A stretch of 64,000 nt of DNA from Arthrobacter sp. MMS18-M83. GTDB taxonomy: Bacteria; Actinomycetota; Actinomycetes; Actinomycetales; Micrococcaceae. Below, piece after piece: positions 42,805 to 52,615 of this stretch. The notes below the pieces were generated by a model that worked only from the letters and a program-made list of their open reading frames with translations, searched no databases and was not told the DNA's origin. How positions within the stretch are numbered: position 1 is the first letter of the stretch; each line of letters begins with the position of its first letter. The stretch is taken from the NCBI RefSeq assembly GCF_026683955.1, contig NZ_CP113343.1, forward strand, positions 2,604,001-2,668,000, read 5' to 3'. The translations under genes were made by a program, and so were the position numbers.

Positions 42805-44019
42805 ATGCCCGCCACGCCGTCGCCCGGAAGAGTGGGCGATGTCCGCAGGCAAAACCTGGCCCTTGTTCTCGCCGGGATCCAGGGGCACGGTGGGGCTACG
42901 CGCGCCCAACTTGCCGCGGAAAGCGGACTGACCAAGGCCTCCGTTTCAAGCCTCGTAGCCGATCTGCTCGAGTCGGGCCTGGCGCGGGAAGCAAATGTCA
43001 CGCGCGACGGCGAACGCGGGCGGCCCGGAACCGGGATCGTCCTCAACCCTGCGCGCGGTGCCCTTGCCGCGGAAATCAATGTCGACTACCTCGCGGTAGG
43101 AGTCCTGGACTTCACTGGGGAACTCTTGTTCCACGAAACCCTTGAACGGCACAACCGTGGAAGCAAGCCGGCCGACATCCTGCCGCTCCTCATCGCCATG
43201 GCGCAGCGGGGAGCAACAAAGGCCTCGGGCGCCGGCGTCGAACTTCTCGGCGGGGAACTGACGGTGCCGGGGTTGGTGGATGCGGAGCGCAGCGTGGTGC
43301 TGGCCGCCCCGAACCTTGGCTGGGCCGACGTCGAGCTCTCCGACGAGCTGCCCACGCTCCTGCCGGACGCGCCTTTCGGCGTTTCCCTTTCGAACGAGGC
43401 CAACGGTGCCGCGCTCGCAGAACTCTGGTTTGGCCACGGCGCAGATCACGGCAAAAGCGACCGGTTCCGTGACTTCCTATACGTGTCCGGTGAAGTTGGC
43501 GTCGGAGGTGGGCTGGTCATAGATTCCCAGCTGTTCGCAGGTCCGCAAGGCCATGCCGGTGAGATCGGGCATGTGGTGGTGAATCCCGACGGTCCGTTGT
43601 GCGCCTGCGGTGGCCGAGGTTGCCTTGAGACGTTTGCAGGCCAGGATGCCATATATTCCGCTGCGGGAATAGAGCAGGATTCGAATACGGGGCTCATGGC
43701 ATATTTGCTGCGCCGCGTTCACGACGGCGATGAGCTCGCGGTTTCAGCGGTGGAACAAGCTGGACGCTATCTCGGAATCGCGGTGGCCTCCACGGCGCGG
43801 GTGGCGAACGTCTCCGCCGTCGTGCTGGGCGGGCATTTCGCGGCACTTGAGGAGTGGATCGCTCCAGCACTGCGCCGGAGCCTGGACCACTACGCGCCGG
43901 GACTGATCCCGGAAGGGAACATGGCCTTCTCCGGACTGGGGCAGACAGGGGCGCTCATCGGCGCCGCGGCCACCTCAGTCCGGAGAATATTGGGCAACCC
44001 TTACAAGCTGATTCCCTGA
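42805..44019 (+). CDS. ROK-family transcriptional regulator
   Basis: A 404-residue regulator with an HTH (LALVLAGIQGHGGATRAQLA, GLTKASVSSLVADLLESGLA) and a ROK domain (YVSGEVGVGGGLVIDSQLF, GHAGEIGHVVV) with the zinc motif CACGGRGCLE. CTGGAGGA precedes the ATG. Its 3' end overlaps the convergent Gfo/Idh gene by 19 bases. It may sense the sugar handled by the adjacent operon or act on a distant target. Confidence 0.88.
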   Translation: MPATPSPGRVGDVRRQNLALVLAGIQGHGGATRAQLAAESGLTKASVSSLVADLLESGLAREANVTRDGERGRPGTGIVLNPARGALAAEINVDYLAVGVLDFTGELLFHETLERHNRGSKPADILPLLIAMAQRGATKASGAGVELLGGELTVPGLVDAERSVVLAAPNLGWADVELSDELPTLLPDAPFGVSLSNEANGAALAELWFGHGADHGKSDRFRDFLYVSGEVGVGGGLVIDSQLFAGPQGHAGEIGHVVVNPDGPLCACGGRGCLETFAGQDAIYSAAGIEQDSNTGLMAYLLRRVHDGDELAVSAVEQAGRYLGIAVASTARVANVSAVVLGGHFAALEEWIAPALRRSLDHYAPGLIPEGNMAFSGLGQTGALIGAAATSVRRILGNPYKLIP

Positions 44020-45122
44020 ACCTCTGCGACAGGAGCCGCCAACGCGGTCAGTTCCACCAGGTCCGGCCGGTCTGCCGTGCTTTCGATGGACACCGCGGAC
44101 CCGCTGTGGGCGGATGCCAGTACGGATTCCATGACTTCCAAGGCATGGAAGGCCAACTGGCCGCCTGCGCGCGGTTCCACGCCGGCAGGGGTGGCAGCGA
44201 GGTCGGCGATGCCGAAGCCTCGGCCCGAATCGATGTAGCCGGCCGAGGCCGGCAGCGTCTGCCAGGAGTCGGCGCCGAGCGTGAAGAGTTCAACGTCGCC
44301 GTCAAAGTGGTTCGGGTCGGGAACAACAAGGGACCCCGTGGCGCCATGGACCTCGATGTTGGCCGACTTCGTTTTCACGGCGTCGAAGCTCATCACGAGC
44401 GTGGACAGTGCGCCGGAGGCATGGACCAGGACTCCGGTGACGTGCGAATCGATGGTGACCGGGATCGATTCGCCCTGGCGCGGTCCTGAGCCGATGGTGC
44501 GCGAGTTCCGGGTGTGGCTTGCGGCTCCGATGACCGAGACCACCGGGCCGAGCAGGGTGACGAGGGCGCTGACGTAGTAGGGGCCCATGTCCAGCAGGGG
44601 TCCGCCGCCGGGCTGGTAGTAGAAGTCCGGGTTCGGGTGCCAGCGCTCGTGTCCCGGGGTGACCATGGTCGCGGTGGCCGAGATCGGCGCACCGATCAAG
44701 CCGTCGTCGATCGCCTTGCGGGCGGTTTGGATCCCGGTACCCAGCACCGTGTCCGGCGCGCAGCCGACCACGACGCCGGCCTCCCGCGCCGCGTCGAGCA
44801 CTTGCCGTGCCTCGGCGGTAGTTGCCGCGAGGGGCTTCTCCCCATAAATACTCTTGCCGGCGGCGATCGCCCTCAAAGCGATCGGCGCGTGCGCGGCAGG
44901 AATGGTGAGGTTCAAGACGAGCTCGACGTCGTCCGCCGCCAGGAGCTCGTCGACCGTGACCGCGCGGACGCCGTCGTAAGAATCCGCGACCGCTTGCGCG
45001 CGTGCGGGATCGAGATCGGCGACGGCCACTAGGTCAATCGCTTCCAGTCGTCGGAAATTTGCCAGGTACTGGGCGATGATGGCACCGCAGCCGATGATTC
45101 CTACTCTTAACGGCTTGCCCAA
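44001..45122 (-). CDS. Gfo/Idh/MocA-family oxidoreductase
   Basis: A 373-residue dehydrogenase. LRVGIIGCGAIIAQYLANF is the Rossmann loop, GKSIYGEKPLAATTAEA holds the EKP lysine, and GPLLDMGPYYVSALV is the active-site region. It is the last gene of the seven-gene operon. The start is TTG 45122, preceded by AAAGGGG, inside the end of the ThuA-like gene, a 16-base overlap. No ATG is available nearby. The substrate is probably an oxidised or reduced sugar imported by the operon's ABC system. Confidence 0.85.
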   Translation of the reverse strand: MGKPLRVGIIGCGAIIAQYLANFRRLEAIDLVAVADLDPARAQAVADSYDGVRAVTVDELLAADDVELVLNLTIPAAHAPIALRAIAAGKSIYGEKPLAATTAEARQVLDAAREAGVVVGCAPDTVLGTGIQTARKAIDDGLIGAPISATATMVTPGHERWHPNPDFYYQPGGGPLLDMGPYYVSALVTLLGPVVSVIGAASHTRNSRTIGSGPRQGESIPVTIDSHVTGVLVHASGALSTLVMSFDAVKTKSANIEVHGATGSLVVPDPNHFDGDVELFTLGADSWQTLPASAGYIDSGRGFGIADLAATPAGVEPRAGGQLAFHALEVMESVLASAHSGSAVSIESTADRPDLVELTALAAPVAEVQGISL

Positions 45123-45805
45123 AGCATGCCCCTTTCGATGATTGTGCGGACGTTGCTGTCCTGGAGGATTTCCACCCGGTGCCCGGGGGTGCAGACGAAG
45201 ATCCGGCCTTCGGCCCACTGCCTGGTCCAGATGGCAGGAGAGGTGACCTCCCGGTTCCACTGGTCCCAGTCCCTGACCTTCTGGGTGGTGGTGGCGAGGA
45301 CGTCGATGTAGTCGTCCGAGAGGACCCAATACTGCTCGGTGACCAACTTAAAGTCGCCGAGACCCTGCGTGATGGGGTGGCTCGCGGCAGCCGGGAGCAT
45401 GTTCACCGTGTACGGCACGTAGTTGTCGGACTGTTCGCCGATGCGTTCGTCCGGGTGCTTGCCCGGGTGGCAGGCGAATTGGCCGCCGATCATGTGCAGG
45501 TAGTCCGAGTTGTTCCGGTAGGAATCGGCGATGCCGCCGTGCCAGCCGGCGAGTCCGGTGCCGTTTTCGACGGCGGTGCGGAGCCCTTCGAATTCGTCCT
45601 TCTCGATGGTGGACATGGTCATGCACTGCACGATCAGGTCCACGCCGGACATATATGCCGAATCGGCATATACCTTGGGGGATTCCTCCACCCGGACGTC
45701 GTAGCCGTTGTCCTTGAGGAACGGGATAAAGAGTTCTGTGGCCTCGAATGGCTGATGGCCATCCCAGCCGCCACGGACCACCAGGGCGGTCTTCTTGTCA
45801 GTCAT
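45107..45805 (-). CDS. ThuA-like protein
   Basis: A 232-residue class I glutamine-amidotransferase-like protein of the ThuA family (trehalose utilisation). LVVRGGWDGHQPFEATELF, YMSGVDLIVQCMTMSTIEKD, GLAGWHGGIADSYRNNSDYLHMIGGQF and HPITQGLGDF are the family blocks. In related operons ThuA-like and Gfo/Idh proteins act together in 3-keto sugar metabolism. It lies between the isomerase and the terminal dehydrogenase. Confidence 0.88.
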   Translation of the reverse strand: MTDKKTALVVRGGWDGHQPFEATELFIPFLKDNGYDVRVEESPKVYADSAYMSGVDLIVQCMTMSTIEKDEFEGLRTAVENGTGLAGWHGGIADSYRNNSDYLHMIGGQFACHPGKHPDERIGEQSDNYVPYTVNMLPAAASHPITQGLGDFKLVTEQYWVLSDDYIDVLATTTQKVRDWDQWNREVTSPAIWTRQWAEGRIFVCTPGHRVEILQDSNVRTIIERGMLWASR

Positions 45806-45854
45806 GGTTTCCTTTGCTTAGAAATACGGCCGGACAGCCGAGAAATACAGGTGG

Positions 45855-46859
45855 TCAGCGGCTTGAGAAGGCCGCGTCGAACGCGGCGACCGGCGGGGCG
45901 ATAGCGGCGAGTTCCCGGACCATGGCCAAGGATTGCGGTGCCCCCAGGAGCCGGTCCATGCCCGCGTCTTCCCACTCGACGCTGGTTGGCCCGTCGTAGC
46001 CGATGGCGTTTAGGGTGCGGAAGATCGGCTCCCATTTCACGTCTCCGTGGCCTGCGGTGACGAAGTCCCAGCCCCGCCGCGGATCGGCCCACGGCAAGTG
46101 GGATCCGAGCCGGCCATTGCGGCCATTGAGCTGGCGGATGGATTCCTTGACGTGCATATGGAAGATCTTCGGCGCGAAATCCTGAAGGAACATCACCGGA
46201 TCCAGGTCCTGCCAGATGAAGTGGGATGGATCGAAATTCAGCCCGAAGCTCTCCCGGTGGCATACTGCTTCCAACGTGCGCTTCGCGGTCCAGTAGTCGT
46301 AGGCGATCTCGGAGGGGTGCACTTCCAAAGCGAAGCGGACCCCCACTTCGTCGAACACGTCGAGAATCGGGTTCCAGCGGTCCGAGAAATCCTGGTAGCC
46401 GCGTTCGATCATCGCCTCCGAGGCAGGCGGGAACATGGCCACGGCCTTCCAGATGGAGGAGCCCGTGAATCCCGTGACGGTCTTGACGCCGAGGCGTGCC
46501 GCGGCCCGTGCCGTGTCCTTCATGGCCTGTGCGGCGCGTTGGCGCACTCCTTCGGGGTCGCCATTGCCCCAGACCTCATCGGACAGGATGTCCCGGTGGC
46601 GTTCATCGATGGGGTCATCACACACCGCTTGGCCGGTGAGGTGGTTGGCGATCGCGAAGACCTTAAGGCCGTTCCTCTCCAGGATGTCCAGGCGTTCCTT
46701 GACGTAACCGTCGTCGACGGAAGCACGGTAGGGGTCCAGGTGGTCGCCCCAGCAGGCGATTTCCAGCCCGTCGAAGCCCCACTCGCCCGCGAGCCGTGCG
46801 ACCTCTTCGAAGGGCAGGTCGGCCCATTGGCCGGTGAATAGTGTGATGGGTCGTTTCAT
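45855..46859 (-). CDS. Sugar phosphate isomerase/epimerase family protein
   Basis: A 334-residue xylose-isomerase-like TIM barrel (IolE/IolI type). [39 protein letters not shown] begins the fold, [15 protein letters not shown] and [16 protein letters not shown] supply metal ligands, and [10 protein letters not shown] and [11 protein letters not shown] end it. It is encoded 11 bases behind the dehydrogenase at 46871 and acts on the same imported sugar. The exact reaction is unknown. Confidence 0.88.
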   Translation of the reverse strand: MKRPITLFTGQWADLPFEEVARLAGEWGFDGLEIACWGDHLDPYRASVDDGYVKERLDILERNGLKVFAIANHLTGQAVCDDPIDERHRDILSDEVWGNGDPEGVRQRAAQAMKDTARAAARLGVKTVTGFTGSSIWKAVAMFPPASEAMIERGYQDFSDRWNPILDVFDEVGVRFALEVHPSEIAYDYWTAKRTLEAVCHRESFGLNFDPSHFIWQDLDPVMFLQDFAPKIFHMHVKESIRQLNGRNGRLGSHLPWADPRRGWDFVTAGHGDVKWEPIFRTLNAIGYDGPTSVEWEDAGMDRLLGAPQSLAMVRELAAIAPPVAAFDAAFSSR

Positions 46860-46870
46860 GTGGTTCCCTC

Positions 46871-48064
46871 CTAGACTTTCTGCCAGCGGCTGGACTCTGC
46901 GGCGCTGCCTTCCACGGCGGCCAGCACCTTTTGCACTTGCAATGCATCAGCGAACGACGGCGAGGGCTGCTCGCCTGCCCCGATCGCCGTCACGAGGTCC
47001 ACCACTTGGTGCGTGAAACCGTGCTCGTAGCCGAGGCCATGGCCCGTAGGCCACCAATTGCCGGCGTAGGGGTGTTCGGGTTCGGTGACGAAGATCCGGC
47101 GGAATCCGGCGTCGGGGGATTCTGCGGCGTCATAGAAGGACAAGACGTTCATCTCTTCAAAGTCGAAAGCCAACGACGCTTTGGTGCCATTGACCTCCAG
47201 GCGCATGGCGTTCTTGCGTCCCAGGGCGAAGCGCGTCGCCTCGAAAACCCCGACGGCGCCCGGCGAAGTAGCGCCGCCGTCGAACCTTGCGCTGAAAATC
47301 GCGGCGTCGTCAACAGTGACTCTGCCGCGGGGCGCATCGGCGCCGACGTCGCCATGGCCGCCGAGGCCCACGAGGTCACCGCCCAGCGGGCGCTCGTGGA
47401 CGAAGGTTTCCAGGAGGGCGGAGACACCGGTGATCTGCTGCCCGGTGACCCACTGCGCGGCGTCGATGCTGTGCGCTCCAATGTCGCCCAGGGAGCCCGA
47501 CCCCGACTTCGACTTGTCCAGCCGCCAGGTCATGGGAGCGTTTTCGTCACTGAGCCAGTCCTGCAGGTACTGCGCCCGCACATGCCGGATGGTTCCGAGC
47601 CGGCCCTGCTCGACCATCCGTTTGGCCAGGGCCAAAGCTGGCGTGCGACGGTAGCTGAACCCGCACATCGATAAGACTCCGCGTTCGGCCGCGGCCTGCG
47701 CGGCTTCGGTCATGCGCTCTGCTTCCGCCACCGAATTGGCCAGCGGCTTTTCGCAGAGCACGTGCTTGCCGGCTTCAAGGGCCGCGATCGCGATCTCGGC
47801 ATGCGTGTTGCCCGGGGTGCAGATGTCGATCAGGTCGATGTCGTCCCGCTCGAGGAGCCGGCGCCAATCCGTCTCCACGGATCCCCAGCCGAGCTTGCGC
47901 GCGGCGGCCCGGACGCCGTCGTCGTTCCGGCCGGAAAGGGCGGTGAGCTGGGGGTCCAGCGGGAGATCGAAGAACCTCGGCGCAGTCCGCCAGGCGTGGG
48001 AGTGGGCGGCGCCCATGAACGAGTAGCCGACCATGCCGACGCGCAAGGGCTTTGCGGTAGTCAT
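46871..48064 (-). CDS. Gfo/Idh/MocA-family oxidoreductase
   Basis: A 397-residue dehydrogenase. [19 protein letters not shown] is the dinucleotide loop, [20 protein letters not shown], then [13 protein letters not shown], are the central motifs, and [19 protein letters not shown] gives the catalytic D-x3-H. The C-terminal insert ([19 protein letters not shown]) is common in carbohydrate-operon members. ATG 48064 has GAAAGGA upstream. It is the first enzyme gene after the transporter genes. Confidence 0.88.
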   Translation of the reverse strand: MTTAKPLRVGMVGYSFMGAAHSHAWRTAPRFFDLPLDPQLTALSGRNDDGVRAAARKLGWGSVETDWRRLLERDDIDLIDICTPGNTHAEIAIAALEAGKHVLCEKPLANSVAEAERMTEAAQAAAERGVLSMCGFSYRRTPALALAKRMVEQGRLGTIRHVRAQYLQDWLSDENAPMTWRLDKSKSGSGSLGDIGAHSIDAAQWVTGQQITGVSALLETFVHERPLGGDLVGLGGHGDVGADAPRGRVTVDDAAIFSARFDGGATSPGAVGVFEATRFALGRKNAMRLEVNGTKASLAFDFEEMNVLSFYDAAESPDAGFRRIFVTEPEHPYAGNWWPTGHGLGYEHGFTHQVVDLVTAIGAGEQPSPSFADALQVQKVLAAVEGSAAESSRWQKV

Positions 48065-48098
48065 TGTGTTTCCTTTCGTGCTATTCACAGTGCAGCAG

Positions 48099-49022
48099 CT
48101 ACTTGCTGAATCCGGCGGTCAGTCCGCTGAGCAGCTGGCGGCGGGCCACAACATAGATCACCAGCAGCGGCAAGGTCGCGAGCACCACCGAAGCCAGCAC
48201 GGCGGGGATGTTGACGCTGAATTCGCCCTGGAACGTCCACAAGGACAGCGGAAGCACGCGGGTGGACGGGCTTTGGGTCAGGATCAGCGGGAAGAGGAAG
48301 CCGTTCCAGACGCCGAGCGCGTTGTAAATGCCGACGGTCACGACGGCGGGCCGCGTCATGGGCAGCGCGAGTCGCCACATCATGGCCCAGTCCGAGCAGC
48401 CGTCGAGCCGCATGGACTCGAACAGCTCGTTGGGGACATCCCGCATGAAGTTGCTCAGGATGAGGACCGAAATGGGAATGGCGAACGCGATGGACGGGAG
48501 GATCAGCGCCAACAAGGTGTCGTAGAGATGCGCTTTGGTGATCATCCAGTAGATGGGGATGATCGTGGCGTGGAGCGGAATCGCCAGGCCCAGGAGGAAC
48601 GTGTTGTTTGTCCAAGCCAGGAAGCGGCCCTTACCGCGAACGATCGCGTAGGCAGCCATGAACGAGACGAAGAGTGCCGGCACAACGCTGCCCACTGTGA
48701 CGATCAGGCTGTTGACGAAGTACATCGCGAAGTCGTTCTCGAGCACCAGCTTGTAGTTGTCCAGCGTCGGCTCGCTTGGCGGCATCATCGGGTTCGAGGT
48801 AAAGAAGCCTGCCTGGTTCTTCAGGCTGGTGACCACGACGTAGTAGATAGGAACGATGATGACCGCCAGCCACAACCAACCGCCCAAGCCGCCCAGATAG
48901 TTAGGACGGAAGCGTCCTGGTCCCTTGGTCCGTTTTGACCGGGGGCCATGCTTGTGGTCTTGCTTGTCGCTTAGCGCGGCGCGCCTTGCCGGAGGTACGG
49001 GAAGTTGGGTTGTGGAAGCCAT
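48099..49022 (-). CDS. Carbohydrate ABC transporter permease (MalG type)
   Basis: A 307-residue inner-membrane protein with about six membrane segments. The EAA loop, with which the ATPase docks, is visible as NELFESMRLDGCSDWAMMWRLALPMTRPAV. YWMITKAHLYDTLLALILPSIAFAIP is the typical preceding part. Its ATG overlaps the TGA of the upstream permease (TGATG). No ATPase gene is in the operon, so a shared MsiK-type ATPase is likely, as is usual in actinobacteria. Confidence 0.92.
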   Translation of the reverse strand: MASTTQLPVPPARRAALSDKQDHKHGPRSKRTKGPGRFRPNYLGGLGGWLWLAVIIVPIYYVVVTSLKNQAGFFTSNPMMPPSEPTLDNYKLVLENDFAMYFVNSLIVTVGSVVPALFVSFMAAYAIVRGKGRFLAWTNNTFLLGLAIPLHATIIPIYWMITKAHLYDTLLALILPSIAFAIPISVLILSNFMRDVPNELFESMRLDGCSDWAMMWRLALPMTRPAVVTVGIYNALGVWNGFLFPLILTQSPSTRVLPLSLWTFQGEFSVNIPAVLASVVLATLPLLVIYVVARRQLLSGLTAGFSK

Positions 49023-49924
49023 CAGGCACCTTCCAATTGGCTTGCGTTGCGGTTCTTGCCACCGAGTCTTTGCAGGATCAGGGCCAGCGCAAGGCCGATC
49101 ACCACGAGGATGACGCCCAGGGCACTGGCAGCTCCCATGTCGTTCGCCTTGAAGCCCGTCAGGTACATGTGCAGCGGCAGCAGCCGCGTGGCGTACCCGG
49201 GTCCGCCGCCCGTGAGGACGAAGACGAGGTCGAAGTAGGCCAGCGAGCCGACCACCATGAGGGTGGAGGACGTGATGATGGTGTACTTCAACTGGGGCAA
49301 GGTGATGGCGAAGAACTGTTGCATGCGTCCTGCACCGTCAATTTGGGCCGCTTCGTAGAGCGACGCCGGGATCTGGCGTACGCCGCCTTGGTAGATGAGC
49401 GTGTGGAACGGGACGAACTGCCAGGCGATGACAAAGACGACCACGAAAAGCACCAGATCCGAGTTGCCGAGCCAGTCCTGGGCAAGGAACGGAAGGCCCA
49501 AGCCCGGGCCAAGGCCGAAGTTCGGGTCCAACAGGGCCTTGTACGCGATGGCGACGGCAGCCGAGGAAAGCAGCAGCGGCACGAAGTACAAGACCGCGAG
49601 GGCTGCGCGGTATTTCTGGGAAGCGGACGTGAACACGCCCAGCAGTAGGCTGATGGGCGCCTGGACGATGAACGAGAAGAACATGATCTTGGCGGTGACC
49701 AACAGCGCGTTACCGGTGACGGGATCGGTTAGGACCGTGGTCCAGCTCGACAAGCCGTCCAGCTTGATTTCGCCCAGCCCATCCCATTTGGTGAAGCTCA
49801 GGAAGAGCACGCCAAGGAGCGGGAGGATGGCGAACAGGAGGAAGAAAACGAGGGCTGGTGCGGCCAGCCACCCCGACGGGCCCTTTTCAAGGACCCGCCG
49901 GGAAGAACCGGTTGAGATGGACAC
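49022..49924 (-). CDS. Carbohydrate ABC transporter permease (MalF type)
   Basis: A 300-residue permease with six membrane segments. The EAA loop is ASLYEAAQIDGAGRMQQFFAITLPQL. VFFLLFAILPLLGVLFLSFTKWDG is the first helix and the typical FxKWDG turn. It starts four bases after the binding-protein gene. It pairs with the MalG-type permease to form the channel. Confidence 0.92.
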   Translation of the reverse strand: MSISTGSSRRVLEKGPSGWLAAPALVFFLLFAILPLLGVLFLSFTKWDGLGEIKLDGLSSWTTVLTDPVTGNALLVTAKIMFFSFIVQAPISLLLGVFTSASQKYRAALAVLYFVPLLLSSAAVAIAYKALLDPNFGLGPGLGLPFLAQDWLGNSDLVLFVVVFVIAWQFVPFHTLIYQGGVRQIPASLYEAAQIDGAGRMQQFFAITLPQLKYTIITSSTLMVVGSLAYFDLVFVLTGGGPGYATRLLPLHMYLTGFKANDMGAASALGVILVVIGLALALILQRLGGKNRNASQLEGA

Positions 49925-49927
49925 TGG

Positions 49928-51259
49928 TTACTTTCCGATCGTTGCGTTCATGGTTGTGACGAACTGATCGGGGCTGATCTTCTTCAGGAAGATCTGGTCC
50001 AGGTTCGCCAGCATGGCGTCTCCCTGTGCGGGGCTGAGGGCCTGGTCCCAGGAGAGGGTGAAGCTCGGGGCGTTCTTGGCCATGCCGTACACGTAGCTCA
50101 AGAAGTCCTTGTCCGGCGATGCTGCCAGCTTGCTCTCGATGCCCGTGGTCACGGGAACGGCTCCGGAATCGATCAGGGCCTGGGTGTCAGCGTCGGTGAA
50201 CATTCCGCTCTTGACGTAGTCGAGCGCAGCCTTCTTCTGGCTGTCAGTGGCCTTGGAGGAGATCGACCAGAAGTTGGAAGGGTTGCCCACCACGTTGGCC
50301 GGATCGCCCTTGCCTCCGGAAACGCTCGGGAACGTGATGTAGCCCAGCTTGCCGCTCTTGACGAAGTCCGCTGCGTCCTTCTTCATGCCCTGGTAGATCC
50401 AGCCGCCCTGCAGGATCATGGCGGCCTTGCCGGTGTAGAGGAGCGCCTGGTCGGCGTTGCTGTCGGCAGCGATGGAGGAGAAGCCGTTCACGAATCCGCC
50501 GGCGTCAACCAGTTCCTGGATCTTGGTCAGGGCTTCCTTGACGGCGGGATCGGACCAGGCGCCGGGCTTGTTCGCGGCGATGTTCGCGAAGGCGTCGGGT
50601 CCGCCGATGCGCTCAACAAGGTATTCGAGCCACATCAGGTCAGGCCACTTGGACTGGCCACCCAGGGAGAAGGGGGCAATACCGGCTGCTTTGAACTTCG
50701 GCACCAGCGCCATCAGCTCATCCCAGGTCTTGGGGGCTTGTGCGCCGATCTTGTCGAAGATTTCCTTGTTGAAATACAGGACGACCGGCTGCACGTTGTT
50801 GTTCGGCAGGGCATAGGTCTTGCCGTTGATCACGCCATTCTTGAGCACGGACGGAAGGTAGCGGCTCTTGACGTCCGGGTTTGACCCGATGAAATCGGAC
50901 ATGTCGGCCACCTGGCCGGAGTCGACGTAGGACTTCAAGACTCCGCCGCCCCACCCATAGATGAAGGTAGGTCCCTGGCCAGCGCCGACGGCGGTGCGGA
51001 CCTTGGTCTTGTACGCGTCGTTCGCGAAGAAGTCGAGCTTGATGGCCTCATCCGGGTGAGCTTTGTTCCACGCGTCGATGGACTTCTGGAGCACGGGCTG
51101 GTTGCCGCCCGTAAGGCCCCACATGGTGGTCGAATCGGCGTTGCCCGCCGAACCGGCCGGTCCGCTGGAACCACAGGCAGCGAGGGAGAGTGACACGGCC
51201 GCAGCAGTGACGGCGATCGCTGCTGAACGCAACGTGAGTTTTACCATTTGCATTTCCAT
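49928..51259 (-). CDS. Extracellular sugar-binding lipoprotein
   Basis: A 443-residue ABC substrate-binding protein of the CUT1 type. The signal peptide ends in LAAC, the lipobox. Motifs include IDAWNKAHPDEAIKLDFF, YALPNNNVQPVVLYFNKEIFDKIG, APKTWDELMALVPKFKAAGI and MILQGGWIYQGM. The ATG at 51259 has GGAGG upstream; a longer frame to 51403 is disregarded. It is the first gene of the operon, and a promoter with a LacI-type operator lies directly upstream. Confidence 0.92.
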   Translation of the reverse strand: MEMQMVKLTLRSAAIAVTAAAVSLSLAACGSSGPAGSAGNADSTTMWGLTGGNQPVLQKSIDAWNKAHPDEAIKLDFFANDAYKTKVRTAVGAGQGPTFIYGWGGGVLKSYVDSGQVADMSDFIGSNPDVKSRYLPSVLKNGVINGKTYALPNNNVQPVVLYFNKEIFDKIGAQAPKTWDELMALVPKFKAAGIAPFSLGGQSKWPDLMWLEYLVERIGGPDAFANIAANKPGAWSDPAVKEALTKIQELVDAGGFVNGFSSIAADSNADQALLYTGKAAMILQGGWIYQGMKKDAADFVKSGKLGYITFPSVSGGKGDPANVVGNPSNFWSISSKATDSQKKAALDYVKSGMFTDADTQALIDSGAVPVTTGIESKLAASPDKDFLSYVYGMAKNAPSFTLSWDQALSPAQGDAMLANLDQIFLKKISPDQFVTTMNATIGK

Positions 51260-51364
51260 TCGTCCTCCGGGCTCGACGCTGATTGCCCGGCTATTGGTTT
51301 CGGGAGTCCGGCCTTCAGGTATGAGGCTGCACTGCCGCTGACACTGAGTACGCTTTGCGGATTC

Positions 51365-51380
51365 GTCGAAATATTTCGAC
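51365..51380. promoter_or_regulatory. LacI-type operator 1
   Basis: GTCGAAATATTTCGAC is a perfect 16-base palindrome. It lies between the promoter and the start of the binding-protein gene, where a bound repressor blocks transcription. Its 12-base core is identical to operator 2. Confidence 0.8.
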
Positions 51381-51402
51381 ATTACTTTCGGTCCGTCAAG
51401 CA

Positions 51403-51431
51403 AATTTAGCTGTGGCCTGCGTCACCGTCAA
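51403..51431 (-). promoter_or_regulatory. Promoter of the sugar ABC operon
   Basis: On the minus strand TTGACG (51426-51431) and TAAATT (51403-51408) are separated by 17 bases. The start site would fall just before operator 1. Confidence 0.65.
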
Positions 51432-51510
51432 GGACTTTCTGGCATAAAGTTCAACTCTTTTACGAAATGATGATTGACTCTGCTGGCGTTGACGCCCAGA
51501 CTTGTGGGAC

Positions 51511-51522
51511 CGAAATATTTCG
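51511..51522. promoter_or_regulatory. LacI-type operator 2
   Basis: CGAAATATTTCG, the same 12-base core as operator 1, lies 16 bases before the LacI start codon. This suggests autoregulation and perhaps looping over the 144 bases between the two sites. Confidence 0.78.
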
Positions 51523-51538
51523 AAAGAGTAGGGGAGTC

Positions 51539-52615
51539 ATGGCCAGCAATGAACGCCCGGCCAAGCTGACATTGGCCGCGATTGCGCGGGAGGCGGGCGT
51601 CTCGATGCCGACGGTCTCGAAGGTAGTCAACGGGCGCGAGGACGTTGCCGCCGCCACTCGCGCCAAGGTTCTGACTGCCTTGGAGCGGACGGGGTACAAG
51701 TCACCGCTTCAGCGAAAAAACATCGCTGGCCGGCGGCCCGTGGTGGAGGTAGTGCTGGACACCTTGAACTCGGCGTATGGAGTGGAAGTGCTCAATGGCG
51801 TGCTGGAGCACGCGGCCGCATCCGACGTCGAAGTCCTCCTCAACATCACGGGCCAACAAGGTGCGTCGACACTTAGCCCGGAGCAACGGGCCCAGCGGAT
51901 CATCGACGAGGGGCGCAGCGGCATGATCGTGGTGACCTCGGCCTTCAGTTCGGCTCAGTTGGATCCATTCCGACGGCGGCACATACCCATCGTTGTCATT
52001 GACCCGCTCAACCCGCCGCCGGATGACGTGGTCAGCGTGGGCGCCAGCAACTGGGCGGGCGGCAAGTCTGCCACGGCCCATTTACTGGATCTGGGTCACC
52101 GGCGAATCGCCTACCTGGGCGGGCCGGAAGCCGCGGAATGCAACCAAGCGCGGCTTCACGGCTACATGGCCGCACTGATGGCGAACGGTGTGCCGGTCGA
52201 GGAGCGCTACATCCTGTCAGGGCCTTTCCGGTCCGAGAGCGGTGTGGCGGGAATGAAGACCCTGCTTCAGCTTGAAGAGCGCCCAACTGCGATCTTCGCC
52301 GCAAGCGACAGCATCGCTTTGGGAGTCCTCGCCGAGGCGCGTCGGCAAAAGATCCGCATCCCCGAGGACATTAGTGTGGTCGGTTTTGACGGCACCTACC
52401 AGGCGGAAGAATCGGTGCCTCCCCTGACATCTGTGTCCCAGCCGCTGCAGGAGATGGGCCGCGCCGCCTTGCGGTTCGTGCTGCGGCAAATGCGAGGCGA
52501 TGCGGTGGATTCACGCAGGGTGGAACTTGCCACGCACCTCGTGGTCCGCGAATCCACGGCGCCTCGGGTCCCCGAGCAGGATAAGGCCGTCAGCGGTGTA
52601 GGAGGAGGCCGATGA
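51539..52615 (+). CDS. LacI-family transcriptional regulator
   Basis: A 358-residue repressor. The HTH with hinge is LTLAAIAREAGVSMPTVSKV, then VNGREDVAAATRAKVLTALE. The periplasmic-binding-protein-like core follows (GMIVVTSAFSSAQL, HRRIAYLGGPEAAECNQARLHGY, FAASDSIALGVLAEAR). GGGGAG precedes ATG 51539. It faces the sugar ABC operon and overlaps convergently with the chrA gene by 26 bases at the 3' end. The effector is presumably the imported sugar. Confidence 0.92.
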   Translation: MASNERPAKLTLAAIAREAGVSMPTVSKVVNGREDVAAATRAKVLTALERTGYKSPLQRKNIAGRRPVVEVVLDTLNSAYGVEVLNGVLEHAAASDVEVLLNITGQQGASTLSPEQRAQRIIDEGRSGMIVVTSAFSSAQLDPFRRRHIPIVVIDPLNPPPDDVVSVGASNWAGGKSATAHLLDLGHRRIAYLGGPEAAECNQARLHGYMAALMANGVPVEERYILSGPFRSESGVAGMKTLLQLEERPTAIFAASDSIALGVLAEARRQKIRIPEDISVVGFDGTYQAEESVPPLTSVSQPLQEMGRAALRFVLRQMRGDAVDSRRVELATHLVVRESTAPRVPEQDKAVSGVGGGR

